Shown here: piece by piece, positions 35,246 through 44,205 of the stretch | How the letters are laid out: every line of letters starts with the position of its first letter | Numbering within the stretch: position 1 is the first letter of the stretch | DNA from: Alphaproteobacteria bacterium | GTDB taxonomy: Bacteria; Pseudomonadota; Alphaproteobacteria; Paracaedibacterales; VGCI01 | Assembly (NCBI GenBank): GCA_016870095.1 | Contig: VGCI01000007.1 | Coordinates: 1 to 64,000 of the forward strand | Direction: 5' to 3' | Length of the DNA: 64,000 nucleotides | Translations under genes and position numbers: made by a program | Notes under the pieces: model-generated | Database searches by the model: none | What the model was told of the DNA's origin: nothing | Seen by the model: the letters and a program-made list of their open reading frames with translations, nothing else

Positions 35246-36127
35246 TCAAATATGGCTGGGTAAGTCCCGATGTTCAATAATAACTCTTTCACCTGCATTG
35301 TGAAGCCATTTTGATATTTGTTCTGCTAAAAAAACAGATCGATGCTGCCCGCCTGTACAGCCACAGGCAATTGTGAGATAACTGCGCCCTGTTAAACGAA
35401 ATCCTTTTAAAGAATGCAGAATAATGGCTTGCAAGGCTTCATATACGGATTGCCAATTTGCGTCTTGGGTCAAAAATTTACCCACTTCTACATCCTTTCC
35501 TGTTAAGGCCCGAATGGGTTTTTCATAATAAGGATTAGACAAAAAACGGGCATCAAATACCATATCAGCTTCTCGGGGGAGTCCCCGTCGATAAGAAAAA
35601 GAAATCATACGGATTAAGAGCTTAAGGGGCTCTTCCAAACTGAAGTGTTGGCGCAGCATTTGACCAAAAGTGGGCATAGAGAGTTGTGAGGTATCAATGA
35701 CCAAATCTGCCAAAGATTTTAGCGGGTCAATTAGTTGCCGTTCTTGGGTGATTGCATCGGGGAGAGAAAACTCTCCTATAGGATGACGTCGCCGTGTTTC
35801 TGTAAAACGGCGCAGCAGAACATCATCATCGCAATCAAGGTACAAAAGGCGGAATGTAACATTGGCGGTGGCGGAGAGAGATTGGAATAAATCCTGAAAA
35901 GGTGTTAAATCAAAACCATAGGATCGGGTATCAATGCCGATGGCTAAGGGATTTTGCCAAGTCCATGAGATCATTTGATCGCATAACTGAGGCAGTAAAT
36001 TTAAAGGAAGATTATCAATAGCTTTATATCCTAAATCTTCCAACACTTTAAGGGCGGTTGAACGCCCAGCTCCCGACATACCTGTTACAAGGATTATTGT
36101 TTGTGGGGTGGATGATTTTATTGACAT
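35246..36127 (-). CDS. rapZ: RNase adapter / P-loop nucleotide-binding protein RapZ
   Basis: The 293-residue protein has Walker A VTGMSGAGRSTALKVLEDLGY, AIDNLPLNLLP and a Walker-B-like GIDTRSYGF. The C-terminal domain contains the highly conserved TIACGCTGGQHRSV with its His-Arg-Ser. In E. coli RapZ binds GlmZ RNA and controls amino-sugar synthesis; in alphaproteobacteria the target is not established. The hprK kinase gene, often just upstream, is not here: the next gene on the upstream side is the divergent CofE-like gene. It has an ATG start. Confidence 0.93.
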   Translation of the reverse strand: MSIKSSTPQTIILVTGMSGAGRSTALKVLEDLGYKAIDNLPLNLLPQLCDQMISWTWQNPLAIGIDTRSYGFDLTPFQDLFQSLSATANVTFRLLYLDCDDDVLLRRFTETRRRHPIGEFSLPDAITQERQLIDPLKSLADLVIDTSQLSMPTFGQMLRQHFSLEEPLKLLIRMISFSYRRGLPREADMVFDARFLSNPYYEKPIRALTGKDVEVGKFLTQDANWQSVYEALQAIILHSLKGFRLTGRSYLTIACGCTGGQHRSVFLAEQISKWLHNAGERVIIEHRDLPSHI

Positions 36128-36355
36128 TGGTCTATGCCTTTAAAGATCTTGCGAACACATTATACGGACATGGACTATGTAGATTCTACGTAAGTATACC
36201 CAATTATAAGAGTTGGTGCACGTAAATTTTCGAGAAGGTTCCCCTTCACAGATAGGCAATAATCAACCCAATCTATTGACTTCCTCAGCCTCATATGTGA
36301 GATTGCCTGACCATATGCAGAATAAATTCGACGGCATTAAGTAACAAAAAAACCA

Positions 36356-37096
36356 ATGAAAATTAATACGATAAAAACACATGCAATTGAATTCGGCGAG
36401 TCGCTTATTGCAATTTTGGATCAGTATATGCCCTCTCTTAACTCAAAAAACATTGTTGCCATAACCTCAAAAATTGTCAGCCTAAGTCAGGGACGAGTTG
36501 TACCAAAAAATTCTGTACAAAGCAAATATACACTTATTGCACGCGAAGCGGATGCTTACCTAAAAGAAAATCAAAGTTTATATAATGCTCATCTCACCAT
36601 CAAAAATAATATATTGATTCCTTCTGCGGGTATTGATGAATCGAATGGAGATGGTATGTATATACTCTACCCTCATAATTGCCAAGAAACTGCAAGACTA
36701 ATATGGGAGCATTTGCGCGAGAAACATGATGTTACTCATTTGGGTGTTATTATTACAGACAGTCACACAACACCCCTTCGTAAAGGGGTTACAGGTATTG
36801 CATTAGGGTGGTGTGGCTTTGAGCCATTATATAGCTATATTGGCAAGCCAGATATTTTTAATGTGCCTCTTCAAGTAACTCAAATCAATATTTTGGATGC
36901 CTTGGCTACGGCAGCAGTTTTTATGATGGGAGAAGGAGCAGAGCAAACACCGATAGCTTTGATTAAAGATGTACCGAAAGTCCAGTTTTTAGACCGCCCT
37001 CCCTTTGAGCAAGAGGAGAAAATGATTCAAATTTCTCTTGAGGAGGATATTTATGCTCCCCTGTTAAAAAGTGTGGAATGGATTCGAAAATTATAA
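36356..37096 (+). CDS. CofE-like F420-0:gamma-glutamyl ligase homologue
   Basis: The 246-residue protein resembles CofE, the enzyme that adds glutamate to coenzyme F420-0. It has IVAITSKIVSLSQGRVVP, an IPSAGIDESNGDGMYILYP metal/nucleotide segment, LGVIITDSHTTPLRKGVTGIALG and a LATAAVFMMGEGAEQTPIAL end. These are family landmarks. No F420 genes are nearby and F420 is not expected in such bacteria, so it may ligate glutamate onto a different acceptor. The start lacks a Shine-Dalgarno sequence, and its AT-rich codon use looks higher than that of neighbours. It is divergent from rapZ and convergent with mlaD. Confidence 0.78.
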   Translation: MKINTIKTHAIEFGESLIAILDQYMPSLNSKNIVAITSKIVSLSQGRVVPKNSVQSKYTLIAREADAYLKENQSLYNAHLTIKNNILIPSAGIDESNGDGMYILYPHNCQETARLIWEHLREKHDVTHLGVIITDSHTTPLRKGVTGIALGWCGFEPLYSYIGKPDIFNVPLQVTQINILDALATAAVFMMGEGAEQTPIALIKDVPKVQFLDRPPFEQEEKMIQISLEEDIYAPLLKSVEWIRKL

Positions 37097-37104
37097 GGAT
37101 TGAA

Positions 37105-37138
37105 AAGGATGGGTCAGCACAAAGCTTTCCTCATCCTT
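37105..37138. terminator. Bidirectional terminator between the CofE-like gene and mlaD
   Basis: AAGGATG (37105-37111) pairs with CATCCTT (37132-37138), with a GG/CC pair further in. It is followed by short T-rich sequence on both strands and overlaps the last two bases of the mlaD stop codon. Confidence 0.5.
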
Positions 37139-37625
37139 ATTTCTTCGTTGAATTTTCAGGAGAGGAAGGACCAGGAGATTTATTATCTTTACTAGAAAAT
37201 AAGTACTTTCCTAAAAGCGATTCCAAACTTACAGAGGACTGGGTATAGGTTATTCTTTCATTAGGTTTTAAGGTCTTATTCGACCCACCAGGGACGAGGG
37301 CAATATACTTTCCCCCCATCATACTTTCACTCATTATTTCTGCAGCCGAATCGGTTGGGAGAGCTAAGCCATTTTGAACAGTCATCACTACCCTTGCTAA
37401 GAATGTTTTGGGATCGATGGTGACACTGGTTATACTCCCCACTTTTACACCGCTGATACGAACATCATTTCCGACGGCTAGGCCATCAATACGATCAAAT
37501 TTTGCAATCAGCGGGTAACCTGTATAAACGCCCCCCTTGCTCGATGTGTAGGCAAAAACTAAAAAAAATGTGGCAATGATTAAAACAATAGCTCCCATGA
37601 CGGCTTCAATCATATTTGCTTTCAT
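37137..37625 (-). CDS. mlaD: MlaD-like MCE-domain lipid-transport protein
   Basis: A 162-residue protein with one N-terminal membrane anchor (about 6-26, EAVMGAIVLIIATFFLVFAY). It has a single MCE domain with YPLIAKFDRIDGLAVGNDVRISGVKVGSI and MMGGKYIALVPGG, and a Ser/Pro/Lys-rich tail. MlaD hexamers couple the MlaFE ABC transporter to phospholipid transport across the periplasm. The mlaE, mlaF and mlaC genes are absent here, so the unit is split in this genome. AAGGAC lies seven bases before the ATG. It follows dps by 26 bases on the same strand. Confidence 0.92.
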   Translation of the reverse strand: MKANMIEAVMGAIVLIIATFFLVFAYTSSKGGVYTGYPLIAKFDRIDGLAVGNDVRISGVKVGSITSVTIDPKTFLARVVMTVQNGLALPTDSAAEIMSESMMGGKYIALVPGGSNKTLKPNERITYTQSSVSLESLLGKYLFSSKDNKSPGPSSPENSTKK

Positions 37626-37651
37626 TAGTTATGTCCTTACTTTGTTATAGA

Positions 37652-38122
37652 TTATTCTAAGTGACTTCGTAGCATCCACGCTGCTTTTGAATGGATGTCC
37701 ATTCTCATGGTTATCATGTCAGCGGTGACGCTATCATTGTTAGTTTCAGCAATATCAAATACTTCTTTTAAGCGACGTACCATCAGCTCATTATCTAGCG
37801 CCAACTGTCGCAACATATCTGCAGCATCATAAATATGATGTGTTTCCTCTTTTACTGCAGAAAGACCTGAAAATTCAGAAAAGGAACTGGGTGCCCAGTA
37901 GCCTAATATCCGAATCCGTTCTGCAAGGGTGTCGCCCCCTTCAATCAGGTCTTCATACAACTCTTTAAAAAAATTATGAAGAGTGTAAAAGTTAGGACCT
38001 GTTACATTCCAATGAAAACTATGGGTTTTTGCATAAAGAATGAAGGTATCTGCAAGAACACGCCTTAATGCTTCTGTGATAACTTTTCTATCTTTCTTTT
38101 GCAACCCTATATCCATGATCAT
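37652..38122 (-). CDS. dps: Dps-family ferritin-like protein
   Basis: The 156-residue protein oxidises and stores iron, using peroxide, and protects DNA. Ferroxidase residues sit in AKTHSFHWNVTGPNFYTLH and LYEDLIEGGDTLAERI, followed by LGYWAPSS and a four-helix bundle. Length and motif order match Dps/MrgA. GGAG lies eight bases before the ATG. No OxyR or Fur box was recognised upstream. Confidence 0.93.
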   Translation of the reverse strand: MIMDIGLQKKDRKVITEALRRVLADTFILYAKTHSFHWNVTGPNFYTLHNFFKELYEDLIEGGDTLAERIRILGYWAPSSFSEFSGLSAVKEETHHIYDAADMLRQLALDNELMVRRLKEVFDIAETNNDSVTADMITMRMDIHSKAAWMLRSHLE

Positions 38123-38339
38123 TTGACTATCTCCAGGCCAAAAGGCGCAAGTTAGCTGTTTTACTTAGCATACAAAATGAGGAATTAACAAGGGGTTAAA
38201 GAAAGAATTATCTATTATTTTCATTAAATTGTGAAAACAGATTTCATAATCTGGGGCTTCCCTATTTTTTTGTGTGGCATGTTGGAAAAACCTTAGCGTA
38301 TATTCTAGCATAATTTGAAAATTGTTCGGGAGAGTGCAT

Positions 38340-39158
38340 ATGGTTGACAAAGAAGTCAGATTTGGATTTGGAAAAAATTGGTCTTCATACTTAACTTTAT
38401 TGGACGAAAATAGAATTCAGGAAGCCGAAAATTCATTAAAAAAAGCTATGAATCGTACTGATCTTGCCGGATTGCGATTTTTGGATGTTGGATCTGGTAG
38501 CGGGTTGTTTAGCCTGGCGGCAAGGCGCTTAGGAGCCTACGTTCATTCTTTTGATTATGATTTGCAATCTGTGGCTTGTACTCAGTCTTTAAAAGATAAA
38601 TTCTATCCTAAAGATGTCAATTGGATTGTAGAGCAAGGATCCGTTTTGGATAAGAGTTATTTAGAATTATTAGGCCAGTTTGATATTTTGTATTCTTGGG
38701 GAGTATTGCATCATACAGGTAACATGATGCAAGCCTTTGAAAATGTAACGTCAATGGTTAAGCCAGATGGATATCTCTTTATTTCAATTTATAATGATCA
38801 AGGAGGTGGGAGTCGTCGGTGGACATGGATTAAAAAAACCTATAACGAATCTGGAATTGTGGTTCGATTTCTGCTAACGATTTATACACTTTTCCGACAA
38901 TGGACATGCACATTTGCAAAGGACTTCTTGAAGTCAGGAAATCCCTTCAAAACATGGCTTAGTTACGCTCAAAATAGGCGGGGAATGTCTGCTTACTATG
39001 ATTTAATAGATTGGGTTGGTGGTTACCCCTTTGAAGTGGCAAAGCCTGAAGAGGTTTTCGAGTTTTTTAAGGGGAAAAAATTCTCACTTCTTTTCTTGAA
39101 GACATGTGCAGGGGGAATTGGTTGCAATGAATATATTTTTCAACAAAAGTTAGATTAG
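38340..39158 (+). CDS. Class I SAM-dependent methyltransferase
   Basis: The 272-residue protein has the SAM-binding motif FLDVGSGSGLFSLAARRLGA, the acidic residue in HSFDYDLQS and the later motif ILYSWGVLHHTGNM, typical of UbiG-like methyltransferases. The C-terminal third (WIKKTYNESGIVVRFLLTIY onwards) is aromatic and may bind a lipid-like or quinone-like substrate. ATG 38340 is chosen over TTG 38322 because GGGAGAG lies five bases before it. The acceptor is unknown. It faces nrdJ convergently. Confidence 0.85.
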   Translation: MVDKEVRFGFGKNWSSYLTLLDENRIQEAENSLKKAMNRTDLAGLRFLDVGSGSGLFSLAARRLGAYVHSFDYDLQSVACTQSLKDKFYPKDVNWIVEQGSVLDKSYLELLGQFDILYSWGVLHHTGNMMQAFENVTSMVKPDGYLFISIYNDQGGGSRRWTWIKKTYNESGIVVRFLLTIYTLFRQWTCTFAKDFLKSGNPFKTWLSYAQNRRGMSAYYDLIDWVGGYPFEVAKPEEVFEFFKGKKFSLLFLKTCAGGIGCNEYIFQQKLD

Positions 39159-39205
39159 CGTTTTTCTATATTCTCCTTATTTTAAAGGAATATATTACTA
39201 TTTTC

Positions 39206-39237
39206 ATTTCCTCTTTCCCTAATGGAAAAGAGGAAAT
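39206..39237. terminator. Stem-loop between the methyltransferase and nrdJ
   Basis: ATTTCCTCTTT (39206-39216) pairs with AAAGAGGAAAT (39227-39237), with CC/GG inside and one unpaired A. It lies between two convergent genes. No long T tract follows on either strand, so it may protect mRNA ends rather than terminate. Confidence 0.4.
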
Positions 39238-39253
39238 AACACCCATTCAACCT

Positions 39254-42200
39254 CTAAGAACACCCACTGGTTGCCCCGCAGGTATTGCACTTGAGGCATG
39301 TTCCATTCCGTACCATGGTAAAATTGCCGCAGTCGCCACAAGCATCTCCTTCATAGCCTTGCAAACGAGCTCGCCGCGCACTATCGATGGATGTGGTTTT
39401 GCGATTTCCCACAGCAAAACCGTCTGTTCCTGTTGCGGCTAAGGTTGTTGCTTCCTCATTTCGAAGGGGGAGCACATAAAGATTGTTGGGTCGGTTGTCG
39501 GCAATTTCTTGACCCCGTTCCATAACCGTATCTTGAGAGGCTGCAACAGAGGTTTCTTCAGCCAAGGCTACAGGATAACTTGTTGTTTCGCCAATTGTGT
39601 CAGGGCGCAAATCCATGTCGCCGATTTGAACATGGGCTAAGTCATGTCGTCCAAGGTATGTAATGGCAAGTTCTCGGAAAATGTAGTCTAAAATAGAAGT
39701 TGCCATTTTAATGGTCTGGTTGCCTTCAACCATGCCGGACGGATCAAAGCGTGTAAATGTAAAGGCTTCGACATACTCTTCCAAAGGCACGCCATATTGC
39801 AAGCCAATGGAAATGGCCATGGCAAAGTTATGCATCAAAGATCGGAAGGAAGCGCCTTCTTTATGCATATCAATGAAAATTTCTCCAATAGATCCGTCTT
39901 CATAGTCGCCCGTTCTCAAATAAATCTTGTGGCCCCCAACGGAAGCTTTTTGAGTATACCCTTTACGACGGTTTGGCAATTTGGTGCGTTGAGAAGCCTG
40001 ATTGGCTTTCTCAATAATACGTTCCACGATGCGTTCGGCAACGACTTGAGCTTTTTCGGAGTTGGGCATTGAGGCTAGGTCTTCTAGATTCTCATCTTCA
40101 AACAACAGGGTGTTGAGAGGCTGAGAAAGCTTTGAACCATCCCGATAAAGAGCATTAGCTTTCAGACACAGTTTCCAGGAAGTTAAATAGGCTTTCTTAC
40201 AGTCCTCAATGGATGCTGAGTTAGGCATATTAATGGTTTTTGAAATGGCACCAGAGATAAACGGTTGCACGGCAGCCATCATGTGAATATGACTATCAAT
40301 GGACAAGAAACGCTTTCCTAACTTTCCACACGGGTTTGCGCAATCAAAAACGGGAAGATGCTCGCTCTTCAAATGAGGGGCGCCTTCAACAGTCATTGTT
40401 CCACAGCAAAAGTTATTGGCTTCATCAATTTGTTCTTTTGTGAAACCAAGAGCTGTGAGCATATCAAAGTTAAAATCATTCAATTGTTCATCTGTGAACC
40501 CCAAAGTGGTTTTGCAAAAATCTTCTCCCAGAGCATATTTATTAAAAGCAAATTTAATGTCAAAAGCACTGGTTAATCCATCAGTTAATTTAGTCAAAAT
40601 TTCATTCGTAAATCCTTTGGCTTTAAGAATTTCAAAGTTGATGCCGGGGGCATTTTCAAGCGTTCCATGACCGATTGCGTAACGGATGATGTCATCCATT
40701 TGTGCGGGTGTATATCCCAAAACGGTCAAGGCTCTTACAACCATTTGGTTGATGATTTTAAAATAGCCACCGCCGGCCAATTTTTTAAATTTGACAATAG
40801 CAAAGTCAGGCTCAACGCCGGTCGTATCACAATCCATAACAAGGCCAATGGTTCCTGTGGGGGCAATCACTGTTGTTTGCGCATTGCGATAGCCATATTT
40901 TTCTCCCAGCTTAACGGCTTCATCCCATGCTTTTTTGGCAGAATCTGCGAGGCCAGCTAAGGTACAATCTTTCGATTTTAAAGGAACAGGTAGAATGGAG
41001 AGACCTTCATATCCCCCTTCTTCTCCATAGGCTGCGAGACGATGATTGCGCATGACGCGAAGCATGGCAGATCGATTAGGCGCGTATCCAGGGAAGCTTC
41101 CCAATTCTTTAGCCATTTTAGCAGAAGTGGCATAGGAAATACCGGTAAGAGAGGCCGCCAAAGCCCCTGCAATAGCCCGTCCTTCTTTGCTGTCATAAGG
41201 GATACCCAGAGCCATCAAGAGGCCCCCTAAGTTGGCATAGCCAAGGCCGAGGGTGCGGAATTCATATGACCGCAGAGCAATTTCTCGTGACGGAAATTGA
41301 GCCATCATGACAGAGATTTCAAGCGCCATAGTCCATAATGTGGTGGCGTGCTCGTACGCTTCAATATTGAAGGTTTTGTCTTTGCAAAATGTAACTAAGT
41401 TGAGAGACGCTAAGTTGCAGGCTGTGTCATCAAGGAACATATATTCCGAGCAAGGATTTGACCCATTAATTCGACCGCTTGCTGGGCAGGTATGCCATTC
41501 ATTAACGACCGTGTCGAATTGCACACCGGGGTCAGCAGATGCCCACGCGGCAAAAGCAATCTTATCCCAAAGATCTTGAGCACGCACCGTTTTGTGGGTG
41601 GAGCCATCCGTCCGGCGTTTAAGGTTCCATTCTTTGTCTTTAAGAACGGCATCTAAGAATTCGTTGGTGACGCGTACTGTATTGTTTGAATTTTGACCAG
41701 AAACAGTCAAATAGGCTTCTGAATCCCAATCCTTATCAAAAACGGGAAAATTAACTTTTGTATGGCCTTGACTGGCAAGTTGTAACACACGTTGTACGTA
41801 GTTTTCGGGGATCATTGCTTTACGCGCTGCGCGAATGGCTTCTTTTAAAGCTGCATTTTTCTTGGGATCTAATCGATCTTCCTTGGCAATCTCAGGGCTT
41901 TGACAAGCGGCCATGACAGCGTCAGCATGAAGTTTATTGAGTTTAGATCCGGTAACGAGAGCGGCAACTTTTTGTTCTTCTTGAACTTTCCAATCAACAA
42001 ACTCTTCCACGTCGGGGTGGTCAATGTCCACGATGACCATTTTTGCTGCGCGTCTTGTTGTCCCACCTGATTTTATGGCGCCGGCTGCACGATCTCCAAT
42101 GCGCAAGAAACTCATTAAACCTGAAGACTTCCCACCGCCAGAAAGAGGCTCTCCCTTGCCCCGGAGATTGGAAAAATTGGAACCAGTACCCGATCCATAC

Positions 42201-42853
42201 TTAAATAATCGAGCTTCCCGCACCCATATATCCATGATACCGCCTTCATTGACGAGATCGTCGCGAATGCTTTGAATAAAACAGGCATGGGGCTGGGGGT
42301 GTTCATAAGCTGTTTGGGATGTAACTAATTTTCCTGTTTTATAGTCCACATAGAAATGTCCTTGAGCCGGACCATCAATACCATAGGCCCAATGGAGGCC
42401 TGTATTAAACCATTGAGGAGAATTGGGAGCGGCCATTTGCGCGCAGAGCATGTAACGCATTTCATCAAAGAAAGCCAATGCATCTTCTTCTGCGTCAAAA
42501 TACCCACCTTTCCAACCCCAATAAGTCCAGGTTCCGGCAAGGCGATCAAAAACTTGACGGGCGGATGCTTCGCTGCCAAAGGTCGTCCCTTCTTTTGGGG
42601 CATGACGCCATAACCAACTGGGAACCGTGTTCTCCTCTACAGGCACTGTTTCTTGGGGGATGCCGGCTTTGCGAAAGTATTTTTGCGCCAGAACATCTGA
42701 GGCAACTTGCGACCAAGACTCAGGGACTTCAATGTTTTCTTGGCGAAAAACAATGGAGCCATCGGGGTTGCGAATTTCACTACTGGTTTGGCGAAAAGCA
42801 ATCGATGCGTAAGGTGATTGGCCTGCCGTTGTGAAAAGACGCTGAATTTTCAT
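39254..42853 (-). CDS. nrdJ: Vitamin B12-dependent (class II) ribonucleotide reductase
   Basis: The 1199-residue protein makes deoxyribonucleotides using adenosylcobalamin. Recognisable parts are the N-terminal [10 protein letters not shown] and WLWRHAP region, [15 protein letters not shown] and [15 protein letters not shown]. The active-site region [25 protein letters not shown] follows. The C-terminus has paired cysteines, CGDCGNF...CLKCNTCG, used for re-reduction. The size agrees with alphaproteobacterial NrdJ. It needs no oxygen and no iron radical cofactor, but does require B12, so uptake from host or neighbours is expected. A promoter lies at 42878-42905 and AAAGGGGAAA precedes the ATG. 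Confidence 0.95.
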   Translation of the reverse strand: MKIQRLFTTAGQSPYASIAFRQTSSEIRNPDGSIVFRQENIEVPESWSQVASDVLAQKYFRKAGIPQETVPVEENTVPSWLWRHAPKEGTTFGSEASARQVFDRLAGTWTYWGWKGGYFDAEEDALAFFDEMRYMLCAQMAAPNSPQWFNTGLHWAYGIDGPAQGHFYVDYKTGKLVTSQTAYEHPQPHACFIQSIRDDLVNEGGIMDIWVREARLFKYGSGTGSNFSNLRGKGEPLSGGGKSSGLMSFLRIGDRAAGAIKSGGTTRRAAKMVIVDIDHPDVEEFVDWKVQEEQKVAALVTGSKLNKLHADAVMAACQSPEIAKEDRLDPKKNAALKEAIRAARKAMIPENYVQRVLQLASQGHTKVNFPVFDKDWDSEAYLTVSGQNSNNTVRVTNEFLDAVLKDKEWNLKRRTDGSTHKTVRAQDLWDKIAFAAWASADPGVQFDTVVNEWHTCPASGRINGSNPCSEYMFLDDTACNLASLNLVTFCKDKTFNIEAYEHATTLWTMALEISVMMAQFPSREIALRSYEFRTLGLGYANLGGLLMALGIPYDSKEGRAIAGALAASLTGISYATSAKMAKELGSFPGYAPNRSAMLRVMRNHRLAAYGEEGGYEGLSILPVPLKSKDCTLAGLADSAKKAWDEAVKLGEKYGYRNAQTTVIAPTGTIGLVMDCDTTGVEPDFAIVKFKKLAGGGYFKIINQMVVRALTVLGYTPAQMDDIIRYAIGHGTLENAPGINFEILKAKGFTNEILTKLTDGLTSAFDIKFAFNKYALGEDFCKTTLGFTDEQLNDFNFDMLTALGFTKEQIDEANNFCCGTMTVEGAPHLKSEHLPVFDCANPCGKLGKRFLSIDSHIHMMAAVQPFISGAISKTINMPNSASIEDCKKAYLTSWKLCLKANALYRDGSKLSQPLNTLLFEDENLEDLASMPNSEKAQVVAERIVERIIEKANQASQRTKLPNRRKGYTQKASVGGHKIYLRTGDYEDGSIGEIFIDMHKEGASFRSLMHNFAMAISIGLQYGVPLEEYVEAFTFTRFDPSGMVEGNQTIKMATSILDYIFRELAITYLGRHDLAHVQIGDMDLRPDTIGETTSYPVALAEETSVAASQDTVMERGQEIADNRPNNLYVLPLRNEEATTLAATGTDGFAVGNRKTTSIDSARRARLQGYEGDACGDCGNFTMVRNGTCLKCNTCGATSGCS

Positions 42854-43263
42854 GAAATTTTCCCCTTTGTGCTACTAAATATAGTTTAATTTTGCGATAT
42901 GACAACAATATCTTGTGTTAAAGAAACATATTGACTCTGTAAAAAACAGTCTTGTTTTTTATTTTGAATCATGCATCAACGGTCAACCCTGGAAACTTTT
43001 TTTTAGGGGCAGAAAAGTGAGGTTTTCTGCCGAATTATATTAACTATTTCCCTGAACGACTGATTATTATAGGAAATTTTTTAAAGACAATTAAGTACAT
43101 CAAAAAATAGGGAGCAACTTAAAATTAGATACCATTCTATCGTTAGAATTAAATCTCATTAATCTTAAAAATTATCGTTAAAGTAGCCCATCTCTTTTGA
43201 GAAACTGTATTCCCAAAAATATTTGGTGTTAAAAGTTCATTTTTCAATGAAGAAATAAATCTC
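42854..43263. other. 410-base spacer upstream of nrdJ
   Basis: It holds the nrdJ promoter and a perfect hairpin at 43008-43031 (GGCAGAAAA with TTTTCTGCC, six-base loop). On the plus strand a run of eight T precedes the hairpin. No cobalamin-riboswitch core was recognised, and I see no ORF. Confidence 0.45.
42878..42905 (-). promoter_or_regulatory. nrdJ promoter
   Basis: Minus-strand TTGTCA (42905-42900) and TATATT (42883-42878) are separated by 16 bases. The -10 is about 25 bases from the ATG. Confidence 0.6.
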
Positions 43264-44064
43264 TTATAGTGAGAAAAACGTCGTTAAGCGAACCGCAAGT
43301 GCTGAATAGGAAAGATCAATCTTTTTATTAACACTACCGGCAAAGTTCCCAGGAATAAGTCCTCCAGGACCAACACCGACGGGTACGGAATAAGAAATAT
43401 ACTGATTCTTTGAAGCGGGTCGATGAATGTGGTGAACAAAATCAATACTTAATGCATAATTCTTCTTGAAAAGATATTCCATACCGAAACCGAGACCAAC
43501 ACCAATATCATTTTTATTAAGAAGAAATTTATTAACAGTACTATTGCCAGAAATTTGGCGAGACTGGTGGGACCATTTTGTTATGGTGGGTCCTAGAAGG
43601 CCATAGACCAAAGTACGGGGGGTAAATTGATAACCCACCTTTAATAAGACATCCGTGTAATGCCGTAAAGTTAGTTCATGTTCAAAGAAAAAAATCTCCC
43701 GAATGGGGGAGCGTGAGCGACTTTTGGCTCCTGAATGCCGCCAACTTAATAGCAGGCCGACGTAATAATCTTTTGAAAATGTTTTTCCAATTTCGATACT
43801 GGGGGCAACTTGAAAATGCTTTACCGTTTGGGATTGATCACTATCAAAACTATTCAAAGTACCCGTTCCTGCAAGGGGGCGAATTTTGACTTTTGCATCA
43901 GCATTTAAATACTCGGCAGCAAGTCCAAATCCTAACCGCCATTGACTAAAAAGAGAAAACGGTGTGGCTTCAGCAGATTTTTGTGAGGAATGTGCTAGAG
44001 TGGGTGTACTATAAACTGCCCACGGAATGAGAAGGAAAGAAATCGGGTATATAATTTTTTTCAT
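43264..44064 (-). CDS. Outer-membrane beta-barrel protein (Opa/OmpW-like)
   Basis: This 266-residue protein has a signal peptide ending near TLAHS (about residue 25). Beta strands typical of outer-membrane barrels follow (WRLGFGLAAEYL, KDYYVGLLLSWRH, TDVLLKVGYQFT, LVYGLLGPTIT, VGLGFGMEYLF, YALSIDFVHHIHR). The end FFSL is not the classical terminal Phe. A GTG at 44073 also opens the frame, but ATG 44064 with AGAAG upstream is preferred. It resembles the barrel at 232 in size and style, though overall identity is not obvious. Function is unknown. Confidence 0.75.
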   Translation of the reverse strand: MKKIIYPISFLLIPWAVYSTPTLAHSSQKSAEATPFSLFSQWRLGFGLAAEYLNADAKVKIRPLAGTGTLNSFDSDQSQTVKHFQVAPSIEIGKTFSKDYYVGLLLSWRHSGAKSRSRSPIREIFFFEHELTLRHYTDVLLKVGYQFTPRTLVYGLLGPTITKWSHQSRQISGNSTVNKFLLNKNDIGVGLGFGMEYLFKKNYALSIDFVHHIHRPASKNQYISYSVPVGVGPGGLIPGNFAGSVNKKIDLSYSALAVRLTTFFSL

Positions 44065-44104
44065 TTCGGGCACTTCTTACATATTTTTCTTTGGGTCAAT
44101 ATAG

Positions 44105-44147
44105 GGCCCCAGAAATTAAAATGTCAATTCACTCAATTTCTGGGGCC
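44105..44147 (-). terminator. Strong stem-loop after the exported coiled-coil protein gene
   Basis: GGCCCCAGAAATT (44105-44117) pairs perfectly over 13 bases with AATTTCTGGGGCC (44135-44147), with a 17-base loop. It starts about 60 bases after the stop of the minus-strand gene at 44206. No T tract follows, so termination would be atypical. It may also act as an mRNA stabiliser. Confidence 0.5.
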
Positions 44148-44205
44148 TCGATTACTTATTAAGGAACTTAAGAGTAAAAAGCTTTAAATTCCTTCACTAT
44201 TTATA

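Noticed and set aside
38165-38350. 61-codon minus-strand frame between dps and the methyltransferase
   Set aside because: No ribosome-binding site, no recognisable domain, and its 5' end overlaps the methyltransferase start.
39800-42830. Several plus-strand frames of 60-118 codons inside nrdJ
   Set aside because: All are antisense shadows of a well-conserved enzyme and lack start signals.
42854-43263. Cobalamin riboswitch ahead of nrdJ
   Set aside because: The conserved core could not be found by eye; only a simple hairpin is present. A covariance-model scan would be decisive.
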